From positions 1 to 8,662 of the forward strand of contig JAEHCT010000043.1 of NCBI GenBank assembly GCA_020697635.1: a DNA stretch of 8,662 nt. Reading direction: 5' to 3'. Shown here piece after piece: positions 1 through 5,672 of the stretch. Below the pieces are notes generated by a model that had not been told where the DNA came from, did not search any database, and saw only the letters and a list, made by a program, of their open reading frames with translations. How positions within the stretch are numbered: the stretch's first letter is position 1; every line of letters starts with the position of its first letter. The position numbers were made by a program, and so were the translations under genes. The stretch comes from Candidatus Bathyarchaeota archaeon. GTDB taxonomy: Archaea; Thermoproteota; Bathyarchaeia; TCS64.

Positions 1-402
1 TGGAGGCACCTGTTCCACGCGGCGGTGAACGCGGTCCTCGCCACCCAGCATGGCTCAGCCGTCTCCAACAGCGTGGACGTGGAGACCATACTCTACGCTT
101 CCTGCCAGGACCAGATATCCAAGGCCTTCACCCTGATGGGTCTGAGCCCACATGTGAAGAACGTGGGTGTACTGGTGATATCCGAGAACTCGGCTGAGGC
201 TGAAAGGCTCGCCGCGGAGATCTCCGAACACTTAGGGTCACCGGACGACGACGTCCTTGACGTGACGCTAGGGAAATACGAGAAACTGAAGGACGTGTTT
301 GAGGTTGGCGACGAGGCCCTGGCGACCGTTGGCAGTGGTCCCTACGAGGCGTTAACCAGCCTCATCGTCGAGAAGGGGGCTCTTCTCCCTCTCCGTAGAT
401 AG
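1..402 (+). CDS. cgi121: KEOPS complex subunit Cgi121 (5'-truncated by window edge)
   Basis: The reading frame is open from the first base, so the gene starts upstream of the window; 133 residues are visible, ending in TAG. The family is usually about 150-180 residues, so only a short N-terminal part is missing. Recognisable Cgi121 features are an N-terminal helix rich in Ala, His and Gly (RHLFHAAVNAVLATQHG), then VETILYASCQDQISKAF followed by a Gly-Leu turn and a strand (VGVLVIS), and a C-terminal helix (EALTSLIVEKGALL). Known role: Cgi121 binds Bud32 in the KEOPS complex (Kae1, Bud32, Pcc1, Cgi121) and contacts tRNA during the transfer step of t6A37 synthesis. A GTG at 25 could be mistaken for a start, but the open frame and the conserved-looking residues before it argue against that. 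The 3' end overlaps the convergent THUMP gene by 51 bases. The yrdC gene of the same pathway is about 1.5 kb away. Confidence 0.85.
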   Translation, partial: WRHLFHAAVNAVLATQHGSAVSNSVDVETILYASCQDQISKAFTLMGLSPHVKNVGVLVISENSAEAERLAAEISEHLGSPDDDVLDVTLGKYEKLKDVFEVGDEALATVGSGPYEALTSLIVEKGALLPLRR

Positions 403-918
403 CCTGTGCCTCTCCTTCTGGACGTTTAACATGTCCACGGGCTTTATCACCGATACCCCGGTCTCGTTGCCCAGTATCTCCACAAGCACCACCCAGTCAG
501 GGTCTCTTAGGTCCACGGGGTTGTCGATGGCCTCGGCCACCGGCTCGATGACCTCCAGGCTCCGCAGCTGGGTCCTCCTCTTCTCCAGGGTCACCCTGAA
601 GCTATCCCCGGCCCCTATCCTCGCCGCCTGCTCCCTGACCTCTTCCACGATCTCGTCTACCTCCGTCTTCACCCAGGCCAGTATGGGCATCACCCTGTAG
701 ACGGCCCTGTACCTGCCCGGCTCCTCCCCCATGTGCCGCCTCAGGAGGCGCACGGCCTCCCTAGGGTCGAGGTTCGTGTAGGCCAGGATCAGGCCCTTGA
801 TCCTCGACCTGTCCACCCTGGGTCTCTCGTCCCCAATCGCCCTGAGGTTCATCCACAGCTCGCTGCTGGCCTGGCTCAGGCCCAGCTGATCAGTGGTAGC
901 CAGGAGGTTGTACTTCAT
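352..918 (-). CDS. THUMP domain protein, Tan1-like tRNA acetylation cofactor
   Basis: This is a 188-residue protein starting at ATG (MKYNLLATTD) and ending in TAA. The THUMP core covers roughly residues 70-165: RVMPILAWV, a helix (VDEIVEEVREQAARIG), the strand-turn DSFRVTLEKRRTQLRS, a helix (VIEPVAEAI), then DPDWVVLVEILG and GVSVI. This order is that of stand-alone archaeal THUMP/Tan1 proteins. The N-terminal part (LLATT near the start, KGLILAYTN at 41-49) fits the N-terminal region that precedes THUMP in these proteins. Known for the family: Tan1 binds tRNA and supports N4-acetylcytidine formation by the Nat10/TmcA acetyltransferase; no methyltransferase or acetyltransferase domain is present here. 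The charged tail after about residue 168 is probably disordered and is encoded where the gene overlaps cgi121. The start is about 30 bases from a TATA-like box shared with the divergent DUF89 gene, so the leader is very short. Confidence 0.85.
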   Translation of the reverse strand: MKYNLLATTDQLGLSQASSELWMNLRAIGDERPRVDRSRIKGLILAYTNLDPREAVRLLRRHMGEEPGRYRAVYRVMPILAWVKTEVDEIVEEVREQAARIGAGDSFRVTLEKRRTQLRSLEVIEPVAEAIDNPVDLRDPDWVVLVEILGNETGVSVIKPVDMLNVQKERHRLSTEREKSPLLDDEAG

Positions 919-940
919 CGCCCAATATTCACGTGGACAT

Positions 941-953
941 GCTTTTTATATTA
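941..953. promoter_or_regulatory. Candidate shared TATA box between divergent THUMP and DUF89 genes
   Basis: The sequence gctttttatatta sits in the 51-base gap between the two divergent starts. On the + strand TTTTTATA is about 23 bases before GTG 970. On the - strand ATATAAAAAG is about 30 bases before the ATG at 918. I saw no second TATA-like element in the gap, so one near-symmetrical box may serve both genes and give leaderless or nearly leaderless transcripts. This is inferred from spacing only. Confidence 0.5.
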
Positions 954-969
954 CCTGTACAGTTGCCGT

Positions 970-1863
970 GTGATAAAGTTGAAGGTCGGTTCCAGGTGCG
1001 GCTACTGCCTCCTCCACAGAGGCTACAATATGATAAAGATGAGCACCGAGGATGAGGAGACAAGACGCAAGGCCATGGAGGAGCTCCTCAGGCTTCTGGG
1101 CGACCAGTTCGGCCCCGACGCCGTGCCCAGCATATTAGGGACGGTGCGGGGGAGAGTCATCGCGCGGGTCACAGGATGCGAGGACCCCTACAAGGAGTTA
1201 AAGAAAGAGGCCAACAAACACGCACTGGAGCTGCTTCCGGGGCTCCGAAAACACGTCTCCGAGCAGCCTGAGGCTGAGCGGCTTAGAGCCGCCTGCCTGA
1301 TAAGCTGTCTCGGGAACGTGGTCGACTACGACGTTCCGGGGAACGACAGCGACATGGACGCCGCCATGGGGCTCATAGACCAGGGATTCTACGTCGACGA
1401 CACCGACGAGTTGAAGAAGCGTATAGAGAAGGGAACCCGGCTCCTCTTCTTCACTGACAACGCCGGGGAGATAGCCTTCGACACCCTGGTGGTAGAGGAG
1501 CTGAGGAGGTTGGGCGCCCACGTCACCGTCGCCGTCAAGGGCGGCCCCATCCTCAACGACGCCATCATGAGGGACGCGGAGGAGGTCGGGATGACGGAGG
1601 CGGCCGACGAGGTAATCACAACGGGGACGGCAGCCATGGGCGTCTGGCTAGACGAGAGCCCAGACTGGTTCCTTGATCGCTTCTACTCCGCCGACGTCAT
1701 CGTCGCTAAGGGGATGGCCAACTGGGAGACCTTGAGTGAGACCCCCGCACCCTGCCCGATAATGTACATATTCAGGACCAAATGCGAGCCGGTGGCCAGG
1801 GCGGTGGGCGCCCCTGAGAGACAGAACATCGCCTTCCTCGTGGAGAAGGGCTGGAAGCTCTAG
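970..1863 (+). CDS. DUF89/ARMT1-like metal-dependent phosphatase
   Basis: This is a 297-residue protein if it starts at GTG 970. The start is chosen because it keeps a CxxC pair near the N-terminus (C10-G-Y-C13), typical of prokaryotic DUF89 proteins, and lies about 23 bases after a TATA-like box, so it would be leaderless. TTG 979 (MKVGSRCGYC) is an alternative; ATG 1030 would lose the CxxC. Family landmarks in order: EDPY (71-74), GN..D (115-119), TDNAGE (162-167), KGGPILND (190-197), AKGMANWE (246-253) and KC (271-272). By homology D163, N164 and D197 should bind the catalytic metal. DUF89 enzymes are Mn/Ni-dependent phosphatases acting on sugar phosphates or damaged metabolites; human ARMT1 belongs to this superfamily. 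The archaeal substrate is not known from sequence. The stop codon overlaps that of convergent yrdC within the tetranucleotide CTAG. Confidence 0.9.
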   Translation: MIKLKVGSRCGYCLLHRGYNMIKMSTEDEETRRKAMEELLRLLGDQFGPDAVPSILGTVRGRVIARVTGCEDPYKELKKEANKHALELLPGLRKHVSEQPEAERLRAACLISCLGNVVDYDVPGNDSDMDAAMGLIDQGFYVDDTDELKKRIEKGTRLLFFTDNAGEIAFDTLVVEELRRLGAHVTVAVKGGPILNDAIMRDAEEVGMTEAADEVITTGTAAMGVWLDESPDWFLDRFYSADVIVAKGMANWETLSETPAPCPIMYIFRTKCEPVARAVGAPERQNIAFLVEKGWKL

Positions 1864-2471
1864 CCTTTCAGGGCCTTTACTATCTGGTCGCCGGTCACTG
1901 GGCCGCTCCTTAGTATCCAGAGTTCGTCGCTCGTCAGGTCCAGGATGGTGGAGGGTTTGTCGCCCGTGGTCACGCCGCCGTCCACCACGATGTCAACTTT
2001 TCTGCCGATCTGATCGGCTGCTTCCTTCGCCGTCCTCGGCGGCGCCTCCCCCGACTTGTTGGCGCTGGTGCTGACGATCACGCCGGCGCTCATCGAGGCG
2101 AGCCTCCTCGCCACCTCGTGCCCTGACACCCTGACCGCCAGCGTCTTCTTGCCGTGGGTGACCCACATGGGGTAGTTGATTTTACTGGGCAGCACTAGGG
2201 TGAGGGGGCCAGGCCAGAACCTCTGGGCCAGTATCTCGGCGGCCGCGTTGAACTCCACGACGCGTCTAGCCACGTCGACGCTCCCGCATATCAGGGGCAG
2301 CGCCTTGTCGGCTCTGCCCTTGATCTCGCATACACGCCTCGAGGCTTCGGGGTCGCTTGGCAGGCAGCCCAGTCCGTAGAAGGTCTCCGTTGGGTATGCT
2401 ATGACTCCCCCCGCCAGCATTGTGGTGGCGGCCTCTTTGAGCCCCTCCTCGTCTGGCTTGACTATCTTCAT
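1860..2471 (-). CDS. yrdC: Threonylcarbamoyl-AMP synthase, single-domain YrdC type
   Basis: This is a 203-residue YrdC/Sua5/YciO family protein. Motifs seen: PTETFYGLG (27-35), the basic KGR motif (51-53) followed by LPL (58-60), FWPGPLTLVL (85-94), LAVRV (111-115), STSANKSGE (134-142), STILDL (174-179) and ILRSG (186-190). It ends soon after the YrdC fold, so it lacks the extra C-terminal Sua5 domain of the longer (about 340-residue) archaeal form. Known role: it makes threonylcarbamoyl-AMP from threonine, bicarbonate and ATP in the cytoplasm; KEOPS then transfers the group to A37 of ANN-decoding tRNAs. Cgi121, a KEOPS subunit, is encoded at the start of the window. A YciO-like paralogue without this activity cannot be excluded. 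The start is ATG with no obvious Shine-Dalgarno; the ZIP gene lies 38 bases upstream on the same strand, so co-transcription is possible. A weak TATA-like CTAAATCC about 28 bases upstream could instead give a leaderless transcript. Confidence 0.88.
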   Translation of the reverse strand: MKIVKPDEEGLKEAATTMLAGGVIAYPTETFYGLGCLPSDPEASRRVCEIKGRADKALPLICGSVDVARRVVEFNAAAEILAQRFWPGPLTLVLPSKINYPMWVTHGKKTLAVRVSGHEVARRLASMSAGVIVSTSANKSGEAPPRTAKEAADQIGRKVDIVVDGGVTTGDKPSTILDLTSDELWILRSGPVTGDQIVKALKG

Positions 2472-2509
2472 CGCTCATCATAGGGTGGACAGGGATTTAG
2501 ATGTCTTGG

Positions 2510-3277
2510 TCACTCGTGGGGGAACACGAAGCCGAGGCTGTATATGGTCAGCATCCCCAGAACCATGATCGCCAGCTGTATTACCGCCCTTCTCCTGTCG
2601 TCCTCTTTAAGCATCTCAGGTATCAGCTCGCTCGCGGAGAGGAAGAGGAACGCGCCGGCGCTGAACGCCACCATCCAGCCGCCGAGCTCCTCCACCGAGG
2701 CGATGAAAAAGGAGCCGAAGACTCCGCCCACCACCACGCTGACGGCGGCCAAGAAGTTTAGCATCAGCGCCCTCCTCCTCTCTATGCCGGCGTAGACCAG
2801 TATACCGTAGTCCCCCATCTCCTGAGGGAGCTCGTGGAAGAGGACGGCGATGGCGGCCGTCAACCCGACGACGAACCCGTTGATGAACCCCGCCGCTATC
2901 ACCATCCCGTCGATGAAGTTGTGGACGAAGTCCCCTGTCAGGTTCAGGTACGCGAACCCCTTCGTGACCTTCTCGTCGCCGTGTTCATACTCGTGGCCGT
3001 GGCCGTGGTACCAGTAGATCACCCTTTCCAAGAATAGGAAGAACACGAAGCCTCCTGCGATGATGGGGAAGACGACGGCCTCGTCGACCAGCTCCACGGC
3101 CTCCGGCAGCAGGTCGAAGAGGGCTGCCCCGAGGATGGTGCCCGCGCTGTAAGCCACGAGCACGAAGAGCATCCTGTGGAGGGTCTCCTCGTTGAGGCTG
3201 AGCGTGAAGAACCCTATGAACCCGGTCAGGCTGATAACGACGGTGGCTAAGATTGTGTATAATGTGCTGGAAAGCAT
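2510..3277 (-). CDS. ZIP family divalent metal transporter
   Basis: This is a 255-residue, very hydrophobic protein with about eight predicted membrane segments; the first covers about residues 7-27. The two signature helices are present: VHNFIDG (118-124) in TM4 and FHELPQEMGD (147-156) in TM5. H119, N120, D123, H148, E149 and E153 are the expected metal-binding positions. Between TM3 and TM4 lies a His-rich loop, YHGHGHEYEHGDE (90-102), typical of ZIP proteins and thought to sense or bind metal. Known role: ZIP proteins bring Zn2+, and sometimes Fe2+ or Mn2+, into the cytoplasm; which metal applies here cannot be told. The ATG start is followed at once by TM1 and preceded by a TATA-like box about 28 bases upstream. 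The stop is TGA, and yrdC begins 38 bases further on in the same direction. Confidence 0.92.
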   Translation of the reverse strand: MLSSTLYTILATVVISLTGFIGFFTLSLNEETLHRMLFVLVAYSAGTILGAALFDLLPEAVELVDEAVVFPIIAGGFVFFLFLERVIYWYHGHGHEYEHGDEKVTKGFAYLNLTGDFVHNFIDGMVIAAGFINGFVVGLTAAIAVLFHELPQEMGDYGILVYAGIERRRALMLNFLAAVSVVVGGVFGSFFIASVEELGGWMVAFSAGAFLFLSASELIPEMLKEDDRRRAVIQLAIMVLGMLTIYSLGFVFPHE

Positions 3278-3300
3278 CCCTTAACGTTCTGGAACAGCGA

Positions 3301-3309
3301 ATAGTAAAG
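3301..3309 (-). promoter_or_regulatory. Candidate TATA box of the ZIP gene
   Basis: On the - strand the sequence reads CTTTACTAT, centred about 28 bases before the ATG at 3277. That spacing fits an archaeal promoter giving a leaderless or very short leader transcript. No Shine-Dalgarno sequence is seen before the ATG, which agrees with this. Confidence 0.4.
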
Positions 3310-3388
3310 TTTTCGTAAGCTCCCGATGATTTAATACCAGATCAATGGATTTCTAGTTGAAATACGTTATTATTTAATAATATAATAA

Positions 3389-3402
3389 TAGTGAAATCAC
3401 TA
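3389..3402. repeat. Perfect 14-base palindrome TAGTGAAATCACTA
   Basis: The arms TAGTGA and TCACTA flank a central AA. It sits in the AT-rich region, about 112 bases upstream of the ZIP start. Size and symmetry suit a dimeric winged-helix regulator, for example a metal sensor acting on the ZIP gene, but it lies well upstream of the ZIP TATA candidate. The regulatory role is inference. Confidence 0.4.
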
Positions 3403-3623
3403 ATTTTAACATTTTAAAATACAGTTCAAGTATTTTAAGTTAAAAAATCACCTGTAAACCATAAAAGGAGCCACTTTCCCAGAGAATCATTATTTAAGCT
3501 CATGTAACTCTCAAGTAAAGTTCTTGGTGATGTGATCATTAATCTTAGAGTAACCAGAACACCCGACTCGCAGTAAACTCGTTTTTTATAGTGGCCGGCC
3601 TATTGGCTCTCACCCCGTAACAG

Positions 3624-3995
3624 TTACCCCAACGAAAAATCCCACGACCCTGTAGGATAAACCAGAAGCGAGACACCCTGAACCTGTGAACAGGACGCGG
3701 CGGCGTCCCCCAGAGACTCACCGGTCAGTATCTCCCGTATCAGCGCAATCAACGCCTCGTCGGAACACGAGAGGGTGACAGCCCCGTCCCAGCCGACGAC
3801 CGCATCAGCCCCCGTGTCATGGAAAGCCATGGTCAGCCCCTCATCCCCAAGCACATCACAGCCCATCAGGACGACCAGGCCCGAGGAGGCGACGCCCAGC
3901 CGGCCCCCCACGGACCGGGGGCCCATCGCGAAGAACATCCTCGGATCGTTCGGGGACCGCGCCACGTGCACATCGTTGACGAGCTGCATGCCCAC
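3624..3995 (-). CDS. C-terminal fragment of the CHAT-like protein (Cys half)
   Basis: This is a 123-residue stretch if started at ATG 3995; the frame is open back to the TAG at 4038, and residues DWLFTGEEF before the ATG look like part of the same domain. It carries the LVVLMGCDV strand with the candidate nucleophile Cys, the ADAVVGWDG strand, and a helix with GESLGDAA, and ends in TAA. I see no promoter or ribosome binding site of its own before ATG 3995, so independent expression looks unlikely. Confidence 0.45.
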   Translation of the reverse strand: MGMQLVNDVHVARSPNDPRMFFAMGPRSVGGRLGVASSGLVVLMGCDVLGDEGLTMAFHDTGADAVVGWDGAVTLSCSDEALIALIREILTGESLGDAAASCSQVQGVSLLVYPTGSWDFSLG

Positions 3996-4037
3996 GTACC
4001 TGGAGGCGTCGAACTCCTCGCCCGTGAACAGCCAGTC

Positions 4038-4352
4038 CTAATCCTCGAATACGCCGCTGTGCACACGAAACACCATGAGACTGTAGCCCCCCTTCAACGC
4101 TTGCAGCTGCTTCACCGTCGCCTCCTCGCCCCGATAAACCTCTACCTTGAAACCCCCTCCAGTCAGCAACACCTCAAGGGTGTCGGTGAAGTCAACCGCC
4201 GTCTGGGTCTCGTAGAGGGAGTCATAGATCAACGCCATTCTGGCACCGTCGTCGAGCCGAGGCTGCCTCACGAGCACGGAAGCCGCTGATACAGCCAGCA
4301 GCAGGATCACTATCACTACGCCTATCCTGTAGGCTGTCCTGATCTGCCCCAC
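4038..4352 (-). CDS. N-terminal fragment of the CHAT-like protein (membrane anchor and His half)
   Basis: This 104-residue stretch starts at GTG 4352 and stops at the TAG discussed for the whole gene. It contains a short basic N-terminus (GQIRTAYR), one hydrophobic helix (VVIVILLLAVSAASVLV) that can act as signal anchor, and the first half of an alpha/beta domain ending in VFRVHSGVFED. The frame is open further upstream but I see no ATG, GTG or TTG there, and a TATA-like TTACTATACC lies about 38 bases before GTG 4352, which supports this start. If translated as it stands, it would be a membrane-bound stub lacking the Cys strand. Confidence 0.55.
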   Translation of the reverse strand: MGQIRTAYRIGVVIVILLLAVSAASVLVRQPRLDDGARMALIYDSLYETQTAVDFTDTLEVLLTGGGFKVEVYRGEEATVKQLQALKGGYSLMVFRVHSGVFED

Positions 4353-4379
4353 TTCAGTATTGTCCAGCCACCAACCGAA

Positions 4380-4418
4380 GTAACGGTATAGTAACCAGTC
4401 CCCCGTGTATACGGTTAC
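4380..4418. repeat. Imperfect inverted repeat in the divergent promoter region
   Basis: GTAACGGTATA (4380-4390) and TATACGGTTAC (4408-4418) pair as inverted repeats with 10 of 11 matches around a 17-base centre. A further GTAACC follows the left arm at 4391. The left arm overlaps the TATA candidate of the CHAT-like gene (- strand TTACTATACC, 4385-4394). The arrangement could be an operator; that is inference. Confidence 0.45.
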
Positions 4419-4448
4419 AATACATGGTCTTTCGTGCGGTATCCGAGC

Positions 4449-4458
4449 CTTTATTAAC
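4449..4458 (+). promoter_or_regulatory. Candidate TATA box of the DEAD-box helicase gene
   Basis: CTTTATTAAC is centred about 40 bases before ATG 4493. Transcription would start near 4478-4480, leaving a leader of about 15 bases that begins near a purine-rich GAGAAGGGA. This placement makes the upstream ATG at 4424 unusable and decides the start. Confidence 0.5.
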
Positions 4459-4492
4459 GTCCCTGCGTTACGAGAAGGGACAATTTCGACCC

Positions 4493-5629
4493 ATGCCGCT
4501 GATTGATATGAACTTCGACGAACTAGAAATCAAACAGGAGATAAAGCAGGCGCTCAAAGAGATCGGCTTCGAGGACATGTTCCCCATCCAGGAGAACGCC
4601 ATCCCGCCGATGATGGAAGGGAAAAACGTCGTCGGCCAGGCCAAGACAGGCACGGGGAAGACGGCCGCGTTCGGCGTACCCATGCTGAACAACCTGGACC
4701 CTAACTCGGGCCACGTGGAGGGCTTCGTGTTGGCGCCCACTAGGGAGCTCGCCCTGCAGATAACCGACGACATAAACACATACGGGAGGCACACGAAGGT
4801 CTGGGCCACCCCCATCTACGGCGGCGTGAGCATCCGCGGCCAGTTCAGCGAGCTGAGGAAGAATCCCACCATAGTAGTGGGGACTCCCGGCAGGATAATG
4901 GATCACATGAGGCGAGGCACCCTCGACCTGAGAAACGTCACGATGGTGGTCCTCGACGAGGCCGACCGCATGTTCGACATGGGTTTCTTCGAGGACATCG
5001 ATTGGATAATGAGCCAGCTGCCCCGGCGGAAGCAGGTGAGCCTCTGGAGCGCAACCATCGACGAACGCACCCAGAGGCTCTCAGCCCGGTTCATGCCCGA
5101 CGCCGTCACCGTGAACATGAGCCGCGACGAGATAGGGCTGACCACGATCAAGCAGTACTACATGGTGCTTGCCGCCCATGAACGGGAGGACACCCTCCAA
5201 CGGCTCATAGAGTACTTCGACATCGACAGGGGCATCGTCTTCTGCCGAACGAAGTACATGGTGAACAGGCTCTCCAGCAACCTGATGCGGGCGGGCGTAT
5301 CCGCCGAGCCCCTGCACGGCGACTTCACCCAAGCGAGGCGGCAGCAGATGCTTGAGACCTTCCGGAATGGAGACTACGACCTCTTGATCGCCACGGAGCT
5401 GGCGGCGAGGGGCCTGGACATCGCGGACGTACCCTTCATCATCAACTACGACATCCCCGACGACCCAAACATGTACTTCCACCGCGTCGGCAGGACCGCA
5501 CGAGCCGGCAAGGAGGGAACCGCCATCACCTTCGTCATGCCCGACCAGGAGATGGAGCTGGAGCGTATAAAGGCCATAACCCAGACCGAGTTAGAGAAGT
5601 TCGCGCTGCCTCCGTCGTTCCTCTTCTAG
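4493..5629 (+). CDS. DEAD-box ATP-dependent RNA helicase
   Basis: This is a 378-residue minimal DEAD-box protein with all core motifs: Q motif GFEDMFPIQ (25-33), motif I AKTGTGKT (50-57), Ia APTREL (81-86), GG (110-111), Ib TPGR (131-134), II DEAD (155-158), III SAT (186-188), IV IVFCRT (248-253), V ATELAARGLDI (300-310) and VI HRVGRTARAG (330-339). It ends about 40 residues after motif VI, with no added RNA-binding tail, so partners or targets cannot be guessed. Known role: ATP-driven local unwinding or remodelling of RNA in ribosome assembly, decay or translation. The start at ATG 4493 (MPLIDMNFDE) is preferred: MNFDEL is the usual beginning of archaeal homologues and a TATA box lies between it and the in-frame ATG at 4424. 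ATG 4508 is a further alternative. It ends in TAG, 43 bases before the alanine racemase gene on the same strand. Confidence 0.95.
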   Translation: MPLIDMNFDELEIKQEIKQALKEIGFEDMFPIQENAIPPMMEGKNVVGQAKTGTGKTAAFGVPMLNNLDPNSGHVEGFVLAPTRELALQITDDINTYGRHTKVWATPIYGGVSIRGQFSELRKNPTIVVGTPGRIMDHMRRGTLDLRNVTMVVLDEADRMFDMGFFEDIDWIMSQLPRRKQVSLWSATIDERTQRLSARFMPDAVTVNMSRDEIGLTTIKQYYMVLAAHEREDTLQRLIEYFDIDRGIVFCRTKYMVNRLSSNLMRAGVSAEPLHGDFTQARRQQMLETFRNGDYDLLIATELAARGLDIADVPFIINYDIPDDPNMYFHRVGRTARAGKEGTAITFVMPDQEMELERIKAITQTELEKFALPPSFLF

Positions 5630-5637
5630 AGCCAACG

Positions 5638-5648
5638 TTTTACTTATA
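5638..5648 (+). promoter_or_regulatory. Candidate TATA box of the alanine racemase gene
   Basis: TTTTACTTATA lies in the 43-base gap after the helicase gene and is centred about 30 bases before ATG 5673, which suits a leaderless or nearly leaderless transcript. No Shine-Dalgarno sequence precedes the ATG. Its T-rich left side might also help end the helicase transcript. Confidence 0.45.
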
Positions 5649-5672
5649 GCCTCAAATGAGACCTCTATCCCT

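Larger units (their letters stand above)
3278..3623. other. Gene-poor AT-rich intergenic region
   Basis: This 346-base stretch lies between the ZIP start and the end of the CHAT-like gene. It contrasts sharply with the GC-rich surroundings: positions 3361-3420 contain only 7 G or C in 60. Contents: the ZIP promoter at its left edge, a perfect palindrome at 3389-3402, an inverted repeat ATTTTAA-CATT-TTAAAAT at 3403-3420, an A6 tract at 3442-3447 (T6 on the - strand, a possible terminator for - strand transcripts), and a T6-ATA element at 3582-3590. The only open frame I noticed is a 34-codon one on the - strand (3435-3539), too weak to call a gene. No tRNA or clear C/D-box RNA was recognised. 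Confidence 0.75.
3624..4352 (-). pseudogene. Membrane-anchored caspase/CHAT-like protein interrupted by in-frame TAG
   Basis: Two open stretches on the - strand are in the same frame and separated by one TAG at 4038-4040. Read through, they give a continuous protein of about 242 residues with no obvious gap (RVHSGVFED-stop-DWLFTGEEFD). Order: N-terminal membrane anchor (residues about 8-29), strand ALIYDSL, strand KVEVYRG, strand LMVFRVHSG with a candidate catalytic His, the TAG, then strand LVVLMGCDV with a candidate catalytic Cys, helix, strand ADAVVGWDG, and a final helix with ILTGESLGDAA. The Cys-strand, then GA-AVVG, then L-GESLGDAA order resembles CHAT/caspase-fold proteases. The anchor would place the domain outside the cell. 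Because the TAG lies between His and Cys, neither half alone would be a protease. A nonsense mutation, a sequencing error or readthrough are all possible; the fold call is by eye. Confidence 0.6.

Noticed and set aside
733..969. Upstream extension of the DUF89 frame to an ATG at 733
   Set aside because: It lies opposite the THUMP gene, has no homologous look and runs across the shared promoter.
3520..3545. C/D-box guide RNA suggested by GTGATGT
   Set aside because: The C-box match is incomplete and no D box (CTGA) with proper spacing was found.
3278..3623. Replication origin in the AT-rich region
   Set aside because: No origin recognition box repeats were recognised and no orc1/cdc6 gene is nearby; AT content alone is not enough.
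3775..4289. Open frames on the + strand opposite the CHAT-like gene
   Set aside because: They are rich in Pro, Ser, Arg and His with no domain pattern, as expected for antisense shadows of GC-rich genes; the - strand frames carry the recognisable fold.
4424..4492. Earlier in-frame ATG for the DEAD-box helicase
   Set aside because: A TATA-like box at 4449-4458 lies inside this extension, and the family normally begins near MNFDEL at 4508; the extra residues look random.
5081..5482. 133-codon frame antisense to the helicase
   Set aside because: It lies fully within a clear DEAD-box gene and has no recognisable motif.
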